From assembly GCA_036250225.1 (NCBI GenBank), contig JAPZLL010000010.1:310001-374000 (forward strand): a DNA stretch of 64,000 bases, written 5' to 3'. The position numbers and the translations under genes are program-made. The notes under the pieces are model-generated. The model ran no database searches and had not been told where the DNA came from. It was given only the letters and a program-made list of their open reading frames with translations. The DNA is from Cercophora sp. LCS_1. Taxonomy: Eukaryota; Ascomycota; Sordariomycetes; Sordariales; Lasiosphaeriaceae. Positions 20,745-31,600 of this stretch are shown here, in pieces (within the stretch, counting starts at the first letter, position 1; every line of letters starts with the position of its first letter).

Positions 20745-21720
20745 ATGGGTTCCCGCTTTCCCTCTTTTGCCATCCCTTCCCGCATCAAAGTACGAGCAGA
20801 GGCCGACTCCCCTCTCGATTGCTTGCGCACTGTTGTCAAGGACAACATCCACCTCAAGGGAACTAGGGTCTCGCAAAGAAACCAAGCTTTCCACGACACG
20901 TTTCCCCCGCAGCAATGCACTGCAACATGCGTTGAGCACCTCATCTTCAAGGGGTGTTTCGGTTGTCGGAAAGACAAATATGATGTTTCTTTTTCCCGAT
21001 CTCCTTGCTCTTGACAGCTGACATATCGACAACTTAGGGAAGCGTTATCAGGCTAGCTCTCTGATGTGGAGGACTCTTCGCCCTTCGTCCTACAAAAGGA
21101 TCTGTCCCGACCGAGGGCCTTGAGCCCTTTTGTTGGACATGGGGCACACCGGGCATACTTGCGAGAGACCTACAAGTTTACCATAGGTTGACGAACCCGC
21201 GGTTTCTGAGACCATCTGGCTTAGTGGCTTCTGGAATAATAGTGTCGATACCTATTAACGCGGGCTTGCGTGGGCATCCGCCGAGAAAGTCGCCGCCGCC
21301 CTGGGCATTACCTTTCGAATGGTTTCCTTCCAGCAGTTGTGGTCAAAGGAACCCCCAGCTGAAGCAGACGGTCTCCCCATCCAGGGAGGTACGTGGTAGT
21401 CCCGTTCACACAAGTTATGACACAACATGAATGCTCACATTTCCCTCAAGACAGCCATGGCCCAGTGGTACGATGCATACCGCAACAGCGAGAAGTTTCG
21501 TGTTCAATGCCAAAAGGGATTCGGCTCAACCCCATATCACACCTGGAGGCAATGCTCTCACGGCAAGGCTATGATTGAAGGGAGGAAGGATCATCTTTTT
21601 GAGCAGACGGCGGTGTATAAGAAGTGGTTCAAGCAGATAGTGTTCTCCGAGGGTAATCCTCTGATCATCATACCTATCGACGTCATGGAGCCCAGATACC
21701 GGGACGAGGCCCCTTCGTAA
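20745..21720 (+). pseudogene. amidase (amidase signature family) relic with core deleted
   Basis: Two ends of an amidase-signature enzyme survive. The 5' part (20745-20945) reads SPLDCLRTVVKDNIHLKGT, in which VKDNI carries the catalytic-type Lys. A one-base shift near 20950 then leads to RGVSVVGKTNMM, the second family block. The catalytic Gly-Gly-Ser-Ser core and some 200-300 residues are missing. From about 21190 the C-terminal part is readable: SETIWLSGFWNN, a TAA at 21256-21258, LGITFRMVSFQQLWSKEPPA, then an intron (GTACGT...AAGACAG) joining in phase 1 to AMAQWYDAYRNSEKFR and ending in MEPRYRDEAPS before TAA. The intron site is preserved although the gene is dead. Amidases of this type hydrolyse amides; no activity is possible here. 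Confidence 0.75.
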
Positions 21721-21936
21721 GTCACCATTATATCCTTGCCGTGTGGAACAGGAATGCCACGTCAAGCACATTGAAAACTAATCTGCTAAGCAAACTCCAC
21801 AATGACGCTGATACCCAAGTCCCCAAAACGCCAATCGCTTTGGTTTTGGAAGTACAACCAAATGCACATCAATTTCATCGTTATCCATATCCCATCATCA
21901 CCCCATATTTCTCCATATTTCCCCACCGCATGCAAA
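21721..21936. other. short intergenic gap
   Basis: About 215 bp between the amidase relic and the stop codon of the Cys-rich membrane protein; nothing is seen. Confidence 0.5.
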
Positions 21937-23715
21937 CTACCCCCTCTGATACCCACCGAACCTCTCGTCGTGCTGCCATGGCTGCTGCCCATGATACTCC
22001 TGCTGATACTCCTGTTGCCCCTGATACGGCGCCTGATAGCCATCATACCCACCACCCTGCTGGTGCCCCTGATATTGCGTCCCTCCCGACCACCCCCCAT
22101 CCGACGCATCACTCCAGTTCCTCGAGTGTCCCGCCACCGGCGCATACGACGACGGCGTCCACACAGGCGGCGGGCTCGGCGTCGGCAGGCTGCCGCTGCT
22201 CATCGGCGGACTCCCCGGCGGCGCATTGTAGCCCCGCTGATACACCACGCCCGGATCATGATCCTGATATCTTGTCTCGACCTGCCCCGTCACATGTGTT
22301 TGCGTGGGGGCTTGCGCCTCCCTTTTCTTTTTGCGGGCACGGATGCACACCCAGGCTGTGATGGCCGCTAGCGCGAGGGCACTAACGCCTACGCCGACGC
22401 CAATCCCAATGGCGGCGGGTTTGGAAAGACCTGGGGCGTCGGAGGTCACGTTGTAGCTCATAGCCAGGGCGACGTTGAGGATGGCTGAGGTGGGGAGTCG
22501 AGTATCGGTGGGGTTCGCGGCGAGTCCAGCCGTCAGCACGGGGGGTGTGATGAGGGAGGAGAGGAAGCTGAAGCAGGGTGTTTGGAAGGCAATTAGTGTT
22601 GTGAACTTGAAGTAGCCGCTGTTTTTGTTAGTTCATGTTTGCCGACTTGCCACGAGGTGTTCTGGGCTTACTGGGGGCAACACTGTCCTGAGACGGAGTA
22701 GTAATCGTCGGGACAGCGCGCCAGCACGGCGTGGAGGCCGCTCGCCGGAACGGGGAACCGGCCTGCCCCACCGGCAACACGATTCCCCTCGAAGGAGGCA
22801 GTTGTTGGGCCTCCGCTTCCCTCCACCGATACACTCCAGGGACAGCACTCGGGCCGATCACCCATGCATCCGATCACGGCCGCGTAGTAAACGACATCAC
22901 CGGCTTCGACAAGGGTGTACGATGCGCTCTTGCACGTTGACTGCGCTAGAAGGCTGCCCTCTCCGTCAAACGTCGACGTGGGTTGCGCCACTGATGCTCG
23001 GTTTGTGGTCGGAGGGAGTGCTGTGGCGGGGGGTGTGACAATGTTCACGGGCCTGCAAGGCGTTAGTGATATGGTAGCAAGTTGAGGTCCTTTCCATCCT
23101 ACGCTAGTTCGACCTGTACCGAACTCCTGCCAAGATGTCAGTCAACAATCTTGTGATACAAGCCACCAAACGCACGGTTGCGGCAGCTGCGCCATGACGG
23201 TGGAAGCAGGTGTTGGACACAATCCTTGGATCCATGACCGCTCGTACGAGTCCCAGTCGGCGATGCCCACGGCGCCCCAGCAACTCGATGTCGCGATGGC
23301 GGCCGACACACAATCAAGATACTCCAAGCCCTCGCTGCAGCCGCAAATGGACGCCGATGCCGTGGCTAAACATCGGCCATAGTTGCCCGTCGAACTGCAT
23401 GTGTTGAAGCCGTCAAAGTTTCCGCAATCGGGCCCTTGCGACCCCGAAGTGAACGTGTTGTTGGAGAAGGATCTCGGGCTAAGTCCACGCATCACTGGGA
23501 CAAACGCTGTCAGCGGTGTCGGAAGGGGAGCAGCAACCCTTTGCTGAAGGGCGGCTGCCGCCATGGCGCTGTCGGGCACCGTCAGATGCTGCAGTGTCGG
23601 GTTAGGAACGGTTGCCGAGTTCGGGAGTCAATGCTTCGACAATGCCGTCAAGACGTCCGACGATGCGAAAACCCCAAAAACAAAATAAACAGAGCGAGAT
23701 ATCGCAAAGCCGCAT
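21937..23715 (-). CDS. Cys-rich single-pass membrane protein (surface sensor-like)
   Basis: Exons read here are about 21937-22618, 22673-23052 and from 23168 upward. The last two joins are well supported (phase 2 into CCP-HGYFKF). The first join uses a weak GTGGCT donor chosen because it keeps phase. The 5' end is uncertain: ATG at 23713-23715 gives a signal-like MRLCDISLCLFCFWGF but needs another intron, while ATG at 23562-23564 needs none. The predicted ectodomain has two Cys-rich parts (CGNFDGFNTCSSTGNYGRC...ICGCSEGLEYLDC; IGCMGDRPECCPWSV...QCCP). Then follow a membrane segment (IGIGVGVGVSALALAAITAWVC), a basic stop-transfer RARKKKR, and a Tyr/Gln/Gly/Pro-rich cytoplasmic tail. The layout resembles wall or surface sensors, but I recognise no named family; function is inferred from topology only. 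Confidence 0.65.
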
Positions 23716-25868
23716 GAGCCGAAAAGTCCCCGGGACCCCAGGGACCTTTTGATCAGCCATTTTGCTCACTCTCTCGCTGGTCCGTCGGTTGCAAGAGACA
23801 GGCGCCACGATGCAGAGCCCAAGCCGCTTTTGGGCCTTCTCGAACCCAAACGCCCTCCCAGCCAGTGCTTTGGATGCAATGTTTCGGCGTACCAGAGCCT
23901 CTCTTGCCCGCCATTTGCTAGCGGCAGAGGGGTGGTGTGGTGGCGAAGCCCGACCTTCGTGTCCGCAGCTGCAAACCCTCGTGTCCGCAGCTGCGACCCG
24001 CAGAGCTGGCTCAACTTGAGTCGACGCAGCCCTACAGCACGTGTTGTGCTGGTCGTTCGCGTCGATACCATTGGCTTGGCATTCATCGTTCCAGCACTGC
24101 TGGATCTGCGAAAGATAATACATTTCGATGACGATATTATTTTATCTGCGCGTTCGAATGGAAGATGATGATTGCTCCCATCGAGACTGGACGGCGTCGA
24201 AGGGACAGCCGGGTGGCGATCAACAAGGGAGGGGCAAAGAGGGCCCCGCACAAAGCCCCAGAGCAGCGGGTGGGCCGGGTGCGTGCCAAGGATTCTTGCC
24301 ATCTTGGCAGATGCCGAGCGGGGTTCTTCACCTCGGTGAACATCCCTCGACCGAGCTCACCTAGGTGAGAGCCGCATCGAATCTGCGCTGGACCTGCAAG
24401 GTAAGGCACAAGAACGTCAACAACTCCCTTTAAACCATTCCCATCCCCCTCAACGCTATACAATCCACCGCCTCTCAACCTCGTCCAACCAATCAATCCA
24501 ACCAATCAATCCAACCAATCAATCCAACCAACTCGATATGCATAGTGCCCACACAGTACAACTCCCAAGCCAACGCCCATCATCTACATCATCAACCTGA
24601 TAACCACCACTGACAAATCCCAATCACCAAACACCAGCCCCCACCCCCCCGGACCCGCCACTCGGAAACACCAAGAACACACCGTCTCCTTCCCAGCGTC
24701 ACCCTTTGCCGTAGCGTAGCGTCCCAGCCTGGGCAATGCCTGTTATCAGTTAGCGATGTAAGCGATATCATAGCGCGGGTAGATACGGTGGGGGTCACGT
24801 CACTGTGTTCGGGTCCGGCACACTAAATCCAGTTGATGCCACTTCAAGTAGTCTGGACGGACATTGTAAATCACAATTGACATTCACAGAAAAGCCAAGG
24901 CCTCTCTTTTTTGTGCAGTCTTTAGGCACCCGATTATTGACTGGCATTTGTATCTCGGATTGACCTCTCGTTGTTTGATGAACAGCCGCCTCGACCTTCT
25001 CGTGTGTGCTGTTGACTTTGTCAATGACAGAGTGTCGCGTCTCGTCCTCGCATTAAGCCTAAGCTAGCATCTTGTCCAGGGCCATCGGACACTTGGGAGG
25101 GAGGGGCTGTTGTTCTGGCAGGTCATCACTGGTGTTGCATTGGGCGGCAGTGTGGCAGTTGAGAATTCTTTTTATTTATTCCGTTCTCTTTGCTTTTGGC
25201 TCTCCTCGCTCGGTATTTCCTCGAGCTGTACCATGGACTCATGACCCATTCCAAACGCCGCGCACCCGAAAAGCACCCTGTATCAAGTCCCATGTTCCTT
25301 CCCACCAGTCCTTGACCATCTGTTGCCCGTACAATATCCACCCCACCAAAGCAATCTGCTCCTCCTGCCACCTTAATGCCCCGCCCCACTCCTCTTGGCT
25401 GTCCATCTCCACCCCAAACCACCATCCTCCCATACCCTGATACTTCCCCGCCAACGTCAAAGGCCAACCCTCAATAAATATAAACTCGAAACACAGACAG
25501 TTGGTATATGCTGAAACTCATCATGACCGCTGAGCAGACCAGACAAGGCGATGCCGCTAAAAGAAGCCCCCCAGGAGCAAACTGTAAAGAGCAAGAAACA
25601 AGACGCCCATTGACCATGCCATCATTGTTGCGTCGTAAGCATGGCCACCCGAAGCGTATCATACAACACGTTTCGCCGTCGTCATGTCGGGGGGTGAGCT
25701 GAGTCAAACGATCCGAACGCCTGGCCCTCAGCAATGCTGGTGAAGAAAAGAAGCAAGAAGCAAAACTCCCCCAAAGACATTAATGGCCCGCGGGATGTGA
25801 GACGCGGGAGGGAATGTACACGGCGGAGAGGTAGATGATAGTGTCCATGTCTTTGCACAAGGTCGGTC
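23716..25868. other. intergenic with a 13-bp tandem repeat
   Basis: About 2.15 kb between the start of the Cys-rich membrane gene and the stop of the CBM21 gene. Open frames here are random-looking. The only clear structure is the tandem repeat at 24485-24532. Confidence 0.5.
24485..24532. repeat. 13-bp tandem repeat, about 3.6 copies
   Basis: The unit CCAACCAATCAAT is repeated three times without change, followed by a partial copy. Each unit carries a CCAAT pentamer, so the array offers several potential HAP/CBF-complex sites, though no gene start lies close on the right. Confidence 0.85.
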
Positions 25869-28537
25869 TTAACCCCGAATAGCTGTTGCGGAATGAGCAT
25901 CCGCACCTGAGAACGGAAAACGATCGTGCAAGCGCTGGTACGGATAACCATTTGTCGACGTACCAAACTGGGCAAAATCGCCCACAGCTGTCGCGGACGG
26001 GGAAGACCGACCGTTGGCCACTTGTGTGAGTGCAGGCCCCTGAGGTGCGTTGTTCGTCATCCTGAGGGGCGATTCGGCGGGTGAGGCTCCGATGGGGGCG
26101 AACGCCGCCGCATTCTGAAAATACGGGTTAGGGTCCTTCGGATGCAACGTGTGATGTTGAGTACCACTGTGGTAGTGGTGGTAGTTGCCGATCTGAACGG
26201 GGCTACCCTCGTAACTAACGGTGGTGCTGCTGTTGGTGCTCCTCGACCCATCGTCATTCCCATCGAATCGCGAAGGGCCCGACGGCTTGGAACCGAACTG
26301 AGATGGGTTAGCAACAGACTCGGAGGCCTATGTCTCTGAAGAAAAGGCATGAATAATATACCGAGGGCGTAAAACAATGCACCAAGGCGTAAAACAACAC
26401 GCCAAAGGCATGGAACAGTCTTCCACAGGCCTAGCCGATTGATCCGAGGCGTAAAATGATCTTCATACGCGTGGCCACTTGGCTTGACGCATAAAACGGT
26501 TTCCCAAAGGCCTAGCCATTCGGTATTCGATGCATGAAACTAGCATCCAGAGGCCCAGTACATGCTTGGTGTCCTGGTCTACAAGGTGAGAGGATGTCAT
26601 CGAGAGATACATACAAAGCAGTATTTGTTGACGAGCTCCTCGTACGAAGCCGACGAGATGCTCGGACTGGGCGAATCCGTTCCGGGTACCGTTGCAGGCT
26701 TGCTGGAGGTCGCTGGTGCAGACTTCGTCGAGACGACAGCTGGGCTCGCTGGCAACTTCACCGAAGCGGAATTAGTCGACGTTGGCTTCTTGTACGACTT
26801 CATGTAGAGACCGTCTGGCTTCTCCGAGATCTGGTCCTTGGCGTTCTGAATGGCGGCAGTGAGAGATGCGCCAAAGTCGTACCTGTTCGCGAAGGCTTGG
26901 CCACTTGGAGCGGACAGGCGACTTGGCAGGTTGTCACTGGGAAGGTTGGCCGACGACTTGACACCCTTGAGTCTGATGCTACCTGGAGCGGACTCGCCCA
27001 AGTAATCGTGCAGAGGCTGCTCGAAGTTTAGCTTGGGGTTGTCGAAAAAGTCGTCCGCGCCCAGCGGCATGGACTTGGGCCGCGGCGCTGTCGAAGGGTT
27101 GGCACGACGAGTGCTCTTAGGCAAGCCGTTGACAGGCCGCGACGCGGCGCCGATAACGCCCTTCTTCCCATTCTGCGGCAGCATCTTCTTGCGGAAGTCG
27201 GCCTGAAAGTTCATGCCATTGTTGTTGTCCCAGTGCTCCTGTCCGTTGACGTTGTACCGAACGCAAAAGTATAGTGTCTTGGACTCGAGGTTGGCCAGGT
27301 CCGACAGCTTGATGGTGAACTGGAACCGGTCGCGGCTGACGGGTGGCTCGGCTGGCAGAACCTCATTGAGGTACTCGGCGGCGACCTCCGAGGTTGTCTT
27401 CCAATAGTCGAGCGTGAACCTGCATGTAACGTATTTCTGGAATGCGAGATTGGCCACGACAATCGACCCAATCAGGCACTTTTGGTCGCTGGACATCCAG
27501 ACGCGCTCCAGACGGGCAGGTTGGGCTTTCCGGGACGCCGTCTCCATAGGGAAGTTGTGCATCACAATCTCCCACTCGAATGGTGGCGTTCGGGTCGCGT
27601 GCCTGTCGTCGCCAGTGAAGGGATACTCGGTGTCGCTGTCGTAGTTGTCCACCGGGGACGATCCTGCGCTAACAGCAAGCGGTCGGTCGACTTGCAAGAA
27701 ATGGCGCACATGCTCGAGGTGCGAGTCAAAATGCACGGCCTTGGAGAATGTCGGAGTGCCAGGCATGCTCGAAGGTCTGCGACGGGAGGGTGGGCGCAGG
27801 GCGGGCCTAACCAACTCGCCAGACTTCTTCCGCACCATCGGGGGCTTTCGTTGCATCTCTTCGTCGGTATCCTCTTCCGACCCTAGGAGTGACGTCTCAG
27901 ACTTGGTGCGGAGGAGGTTTGGCTCGGTCGACGACCTCGCGTGCGAGAATCTCCGGGGACCCCCGACCGCGAACTCGACAAGCGATCCCGTGCTCAGGCT
28001 GTGGTGCATACCTTCAGCTACGGCACTTGCTTGCGATGGCAAAACAAGCAGATCCCCCGCGGCGGAAGCACTCTCAGCGCTCCTCTCGCCCTTGTTCGGT
28101 GATCTTGACCTGTCTTGCGGGATCTGGCTGATGGCTTTGTGCAGCTCTTGGAGGTTCTCGTTCTCAAGCCGTCTCCCACGCGTCTGCGTCCGGACTTCTG
28201 GGAGGTCATCATCATCGCTTGATTCCGGGGGCGAAATTATCGCTCCGTTAGGCATGACACGATCGCCCATCATCGGCGGTGGTGATTGTCGCACACTCGG
28301 GCTCGTCACCATGCTCTTCAAATCCTCCAACGTCGATTCTGGAGATGGCTCCCCCATTTGTCGCGGAACTGACGGTGCCGATGGCGTTCGTCGGTGCTTT
28401 GTGAGATAGGAAGCTGAGCGGGGGAGGACAGTTCGGGAACTGTTCGGTGAGTGATGGAACGAAGACCTTCGGCTCATGTCTGGGGAGGCTGGGGTTGACG
28501 AAGCCGGGGATCTGCTCGATGGGGGTGTGTAGGGCAT
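25869..28537 (-). CDS. CBM21 glycogen-binding PP1 regulatory subunit (GAC1-like)
   Basis: Two exons, 26615-28537 and 25869-26297, give 783 aa. The protein should target protein phosphatase 1 (Glc7) to glycogen and so activate glycogen synthase. A long Ser/Pro-rich disordered N-terminus with many phosphorylation-type sites precedes the PP1-docking RVxF-like motif KAVHF (266-270). A CBM21 domain follows (about 316-448), with FEWEIVMHNFP, VANLAFQKYVTCRFTLDYW and CVRYNVNGQEHWDNNNGMNF. The second exon is low-complexity (Asn/Ser/His-rich) and begins FGSKPSGPSRF, matching GAC1-type C-termini. The joining intron (GTATGT...ATCTCAG) is 311 nt, far longer than others here, and is filled with degenerate repeats. 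The start ATG is the first in frame. A telobox-like AAACCCTAA lies 67 bp upstream. Confidence 0.88.
26348..26560. repeat. degenerate ~40-bp tandem repeats inside the CBM21-gene intron
   Basis: Successive units begin with GGCGTAAAAC, GGCATGGAAC, GGCGTAAAAT, CGCATAAAAC and TGCATGAAAC, and most continue into an AGGCCTAGCC- or GTGGCCACT-like part before the next unit. Units start near 26407, 26448, 26488 and 26531, with shorter ones of about 20 bp before. Divergence between units suggests an old minisatellite that expanded the intron. Confidence 0.6.
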
Positions 28538-28603
28538 CGTGGAAATATGGTACGATCCAAAGAGGTGGTGTGTGATGGGATATCACGGATCGAAAGGAAT
28601 CTC

Positions 28604-28614
28604 AAACCCTAATC
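28604..28614 (+). promoter_or_regulatory. telobox-like AAACCCTAA upstream of the CBM21 gene
   Basis: The exact telobox AAACCCTAA occurs about 67 bp before the start codon, probably in the leader or near the transcription start. A chance match is possible. Confidence 0.25.
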
Positions 28615-31600
28615 ATCGGGTCTTCAATTCGAATCGTGGGCTGGACGCGACGTCAAAAGTTAGCTTCTATCAATCTAGGCGGGGCGGTCGGCGATGACAA
28701 ATAAGGTGATTCGGAGGAGTGCAAGTGCAGAAGGAACGAGATGCTAGGGTGTTCAGGACAGCTCGGGGAGTTGTGGTGCCTTCAGGTTGGTTCCTTTGAT
28801 GTCGACCGCTGATCGAACACTTACTGATGAAGTCGGGACGGCAAGAGCTACCAAGGCAATATTCCAGCAACAAGGCTAGCTCTTGCGTGATCCTAACCCG
28901 AGGAGGGCGGGAGGCAGGTGGATGAAAGGTGGTGACTGCCGGGCACACACACGCCGTTGCGCTCGACTGCGTTGGTCCTAAGTAACCGGGCGTCTGGGGC
29001 GCGGAAACAATCGGATCGAACGCGAGACAAACGGGAGTCGTTCAACGTGGGCGTTTCACCGATGAAAGTGTCTCACGGACTACTAGGTCAACCAGGGCGA
29101 CCTGGGGATGGTGGCCGTGGAGTGCTGTCCGAGAAGGTTGGTCTGCGTCAAGGCGAGTCGACGTCGAGGGCACTCGAAGTCCTAGTCTCGGCTGTCTCCT
29201 GTCGTCAGCGGCCACCGTCGGGACGGGGAAAGAACCACTGGGGTCTTGTCGCGTAAACAACTGGTGTATGTTTGCTGGTGGGAGAGGAATGAACTGAGTG
29301 GACGGGGCGGTCGTCCTGGTTTTGAATGCTGGGGTTGAGGAATGGGGACCAGGGGGGGGACGGGGTTGGTGTGAAAGACAGTGCAAGCCCATCGACACCA
29401 AGAACAAGTACGTACCCCGTACCTCGAAACGCCACAGGGCAATCGACGCTCTACAACCGGTTGCGCGGGGTTAGCAGCCAAGTTGGCGTCCGTAGGAGGA
29501 GGCGGCGGCAAATGGTCTGCAAGTTACCTCCGGTTGGACTGCAAAGGCTTCCGGATACCTTACAGGAAAAGGAATGCTCGGAGAGGAGGCAAGGTGGAGG
29601 GAGTCAGCGTTAGAAAGGTGAAAAAAGGCAGGCTCGGCGGCGGATTGAGGTGCGTGCACGGATTAGCGTGCTGGGGAGGTACGTACCCGCCCACAGCGGT
29701 ACCCATGCTGTGTTCCTACAAGGATGCAGGCCCTAGCTGGTGGGTCTAAAGTCTGGTGGGAAGTGGGCCATTGATGGCGACTTGGAAGTGCACTGTGCGA
29801 ATTGTCACACAGTTTGAAATGGCATCGTCCCCTGTCTCGTTCCTCGCCCCGGTGCCGGCCAAGCTCAACCGGCGTCTGGAATGCGCAAGTTGAGCAAGGT
29901 AGCGCGAGCCGGTGCAAGTCGCATCTCCGCCCTCGTACATCCATCGACGGGCTTGACAGTCGACAAATGGTGCCGGTCTTCCGTTCTTTCTTCCATCCTG
30001 CGGAACACACTAGGGGCTTCTGCACTAGGTTCGAAACAACCATGCACGGCCGCTGCTGTCCGCTAGCCGTGAGATGGTCGTCGAAGCAGAGCAACAGCTG
30101 TCTCAAACCCTCTTCAGGTCGTCAATTAGTAGTGCTTGTTCAAAGGCTTCTTGAGTTCAGGCCTCAAATCTACCTCTGCTTCTTGCGGGGCACGAGATAC
30201 CGATCTGAAGGTTTTGATAGGAAACGATATTGGTCACAAGGTTCGAAGCATTCAGCAGTTGAACAGCCTGTTGTTTTCGTTGGCTTTCGCTTCAGACTGT
30301 TTGAGCAAGCCACAGAGATACCGCGATTGAGCCCGCAACGGACGCTACGATACTGAATACCCGCGTCATGTTTTGCTTGATAACGGCCCTTGCACGCTTT
30401 TATTGCACCTCTTCACCACCTTCCCCACACGAAATGCCCTCTTCCGTAGCCGGCCAAAGCAATTCGCTTTTGCTCGCCGGATTATCAACTGATCGAAAGA
30501 CAAAGCTGCGCAATGGGCTTATTACTCACCTCAGGCCAGCCATTCGAGGCCGCGCAGGTAAGGCAGCAAATCCCCGATTGAACGGCGCTCGCGTCAACTC
30601 CCTGCCCGCTTGGCGGGGGCGCCGGGACCTCCGGTGGGCACCTGCCCAGCAACCAAAAATGGGCAAAATGGAGCTCGAATGACGTCGACGGAACGTCGCT
30701 GGTCCTCCAGCAACCGCAAGGCCCCAGAGTCTGGACCACAACCAGCAGCTCAGCAGCGTAGGACAACACTGCACAGCCCCGAAGGGCCGAAAACTCCATG
30801 ACCCAGATCAAGGGTCTCTTTTCGTGATCCCACAGACATTTAGATATAGATTTCCGGACGCGAGGATGCCACCAAGTTGGTGCTTACACAACGCCCCAAC
30901 AACAACGGTCTCGAATTCCCGCGCCTTCTGTCGCATGGCAGTCACAAACTGACACAGCGCTTACTCTAAGGCCAAGATCAGTGCTGCGAGGATGCTATCA
31001 CTTTTTGCTAAAGCAGTCGAAGAAGCCGCTTCCTGCTTGCAAATCACGTTGTCCCAGGGTCGCCATGAGGTCAGCAACAGCCGAGCCGGCCCTCCGCTTG
31101 CCGAAGGGCGAGGGTGATCCCGGGAGAAAGCGCACCGCGTAGGACCGAGACAAGCAACAACTGCAGATGTTTTTACGCACTGCCAAGTTGTGCCATATTC
31201 ATTCTACGTCTTCGCATCATTGCAATTGACAGCCCATCAGCGAAGCAAGACCCACGGGAGAAAGCAGTCTTGGACGATGTATGGCGGCCTCGGGGGCAAC
31301 TCGAAAAATGTGACAATGCAGCGCTAACCGTTTTTAGCTTGGTGTCGTGCTGGTCCAAGGAAAATATTTTTAGTGTGCAGCGGGGGTTTTGATAGCCTCC
31401 CCTTCCTCCTCAGAAGTGCTCAGCAACATCAACAAGCATTCAACTCATCTGATTGGACCTCCAGCTAGAACTGACTGTTGCGACTGTCTGTTGTTTCGAA
31501 GCCCTTATTTGAGAGAGAGAGCCTTGTTGACATGCCTCGCGGTCCTCAGACCCTTCCGCTGACTTAGTTCGTCGCTCGAGGCCCCCCACGCAATTCCCTG

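Noticed and set aside
26124..26134. GGGTTAGGG telomere-like string
   Set aside because: It lies within the second exon of the CBM21 gene and encodes DPNP; coding explains it.
30021..30254. GGTTCGA strings near 30025 and 30241 resembling tRNA B boxes
   Set aside because: No A box at the right distance and no foldable T-arm or acceptor stem.
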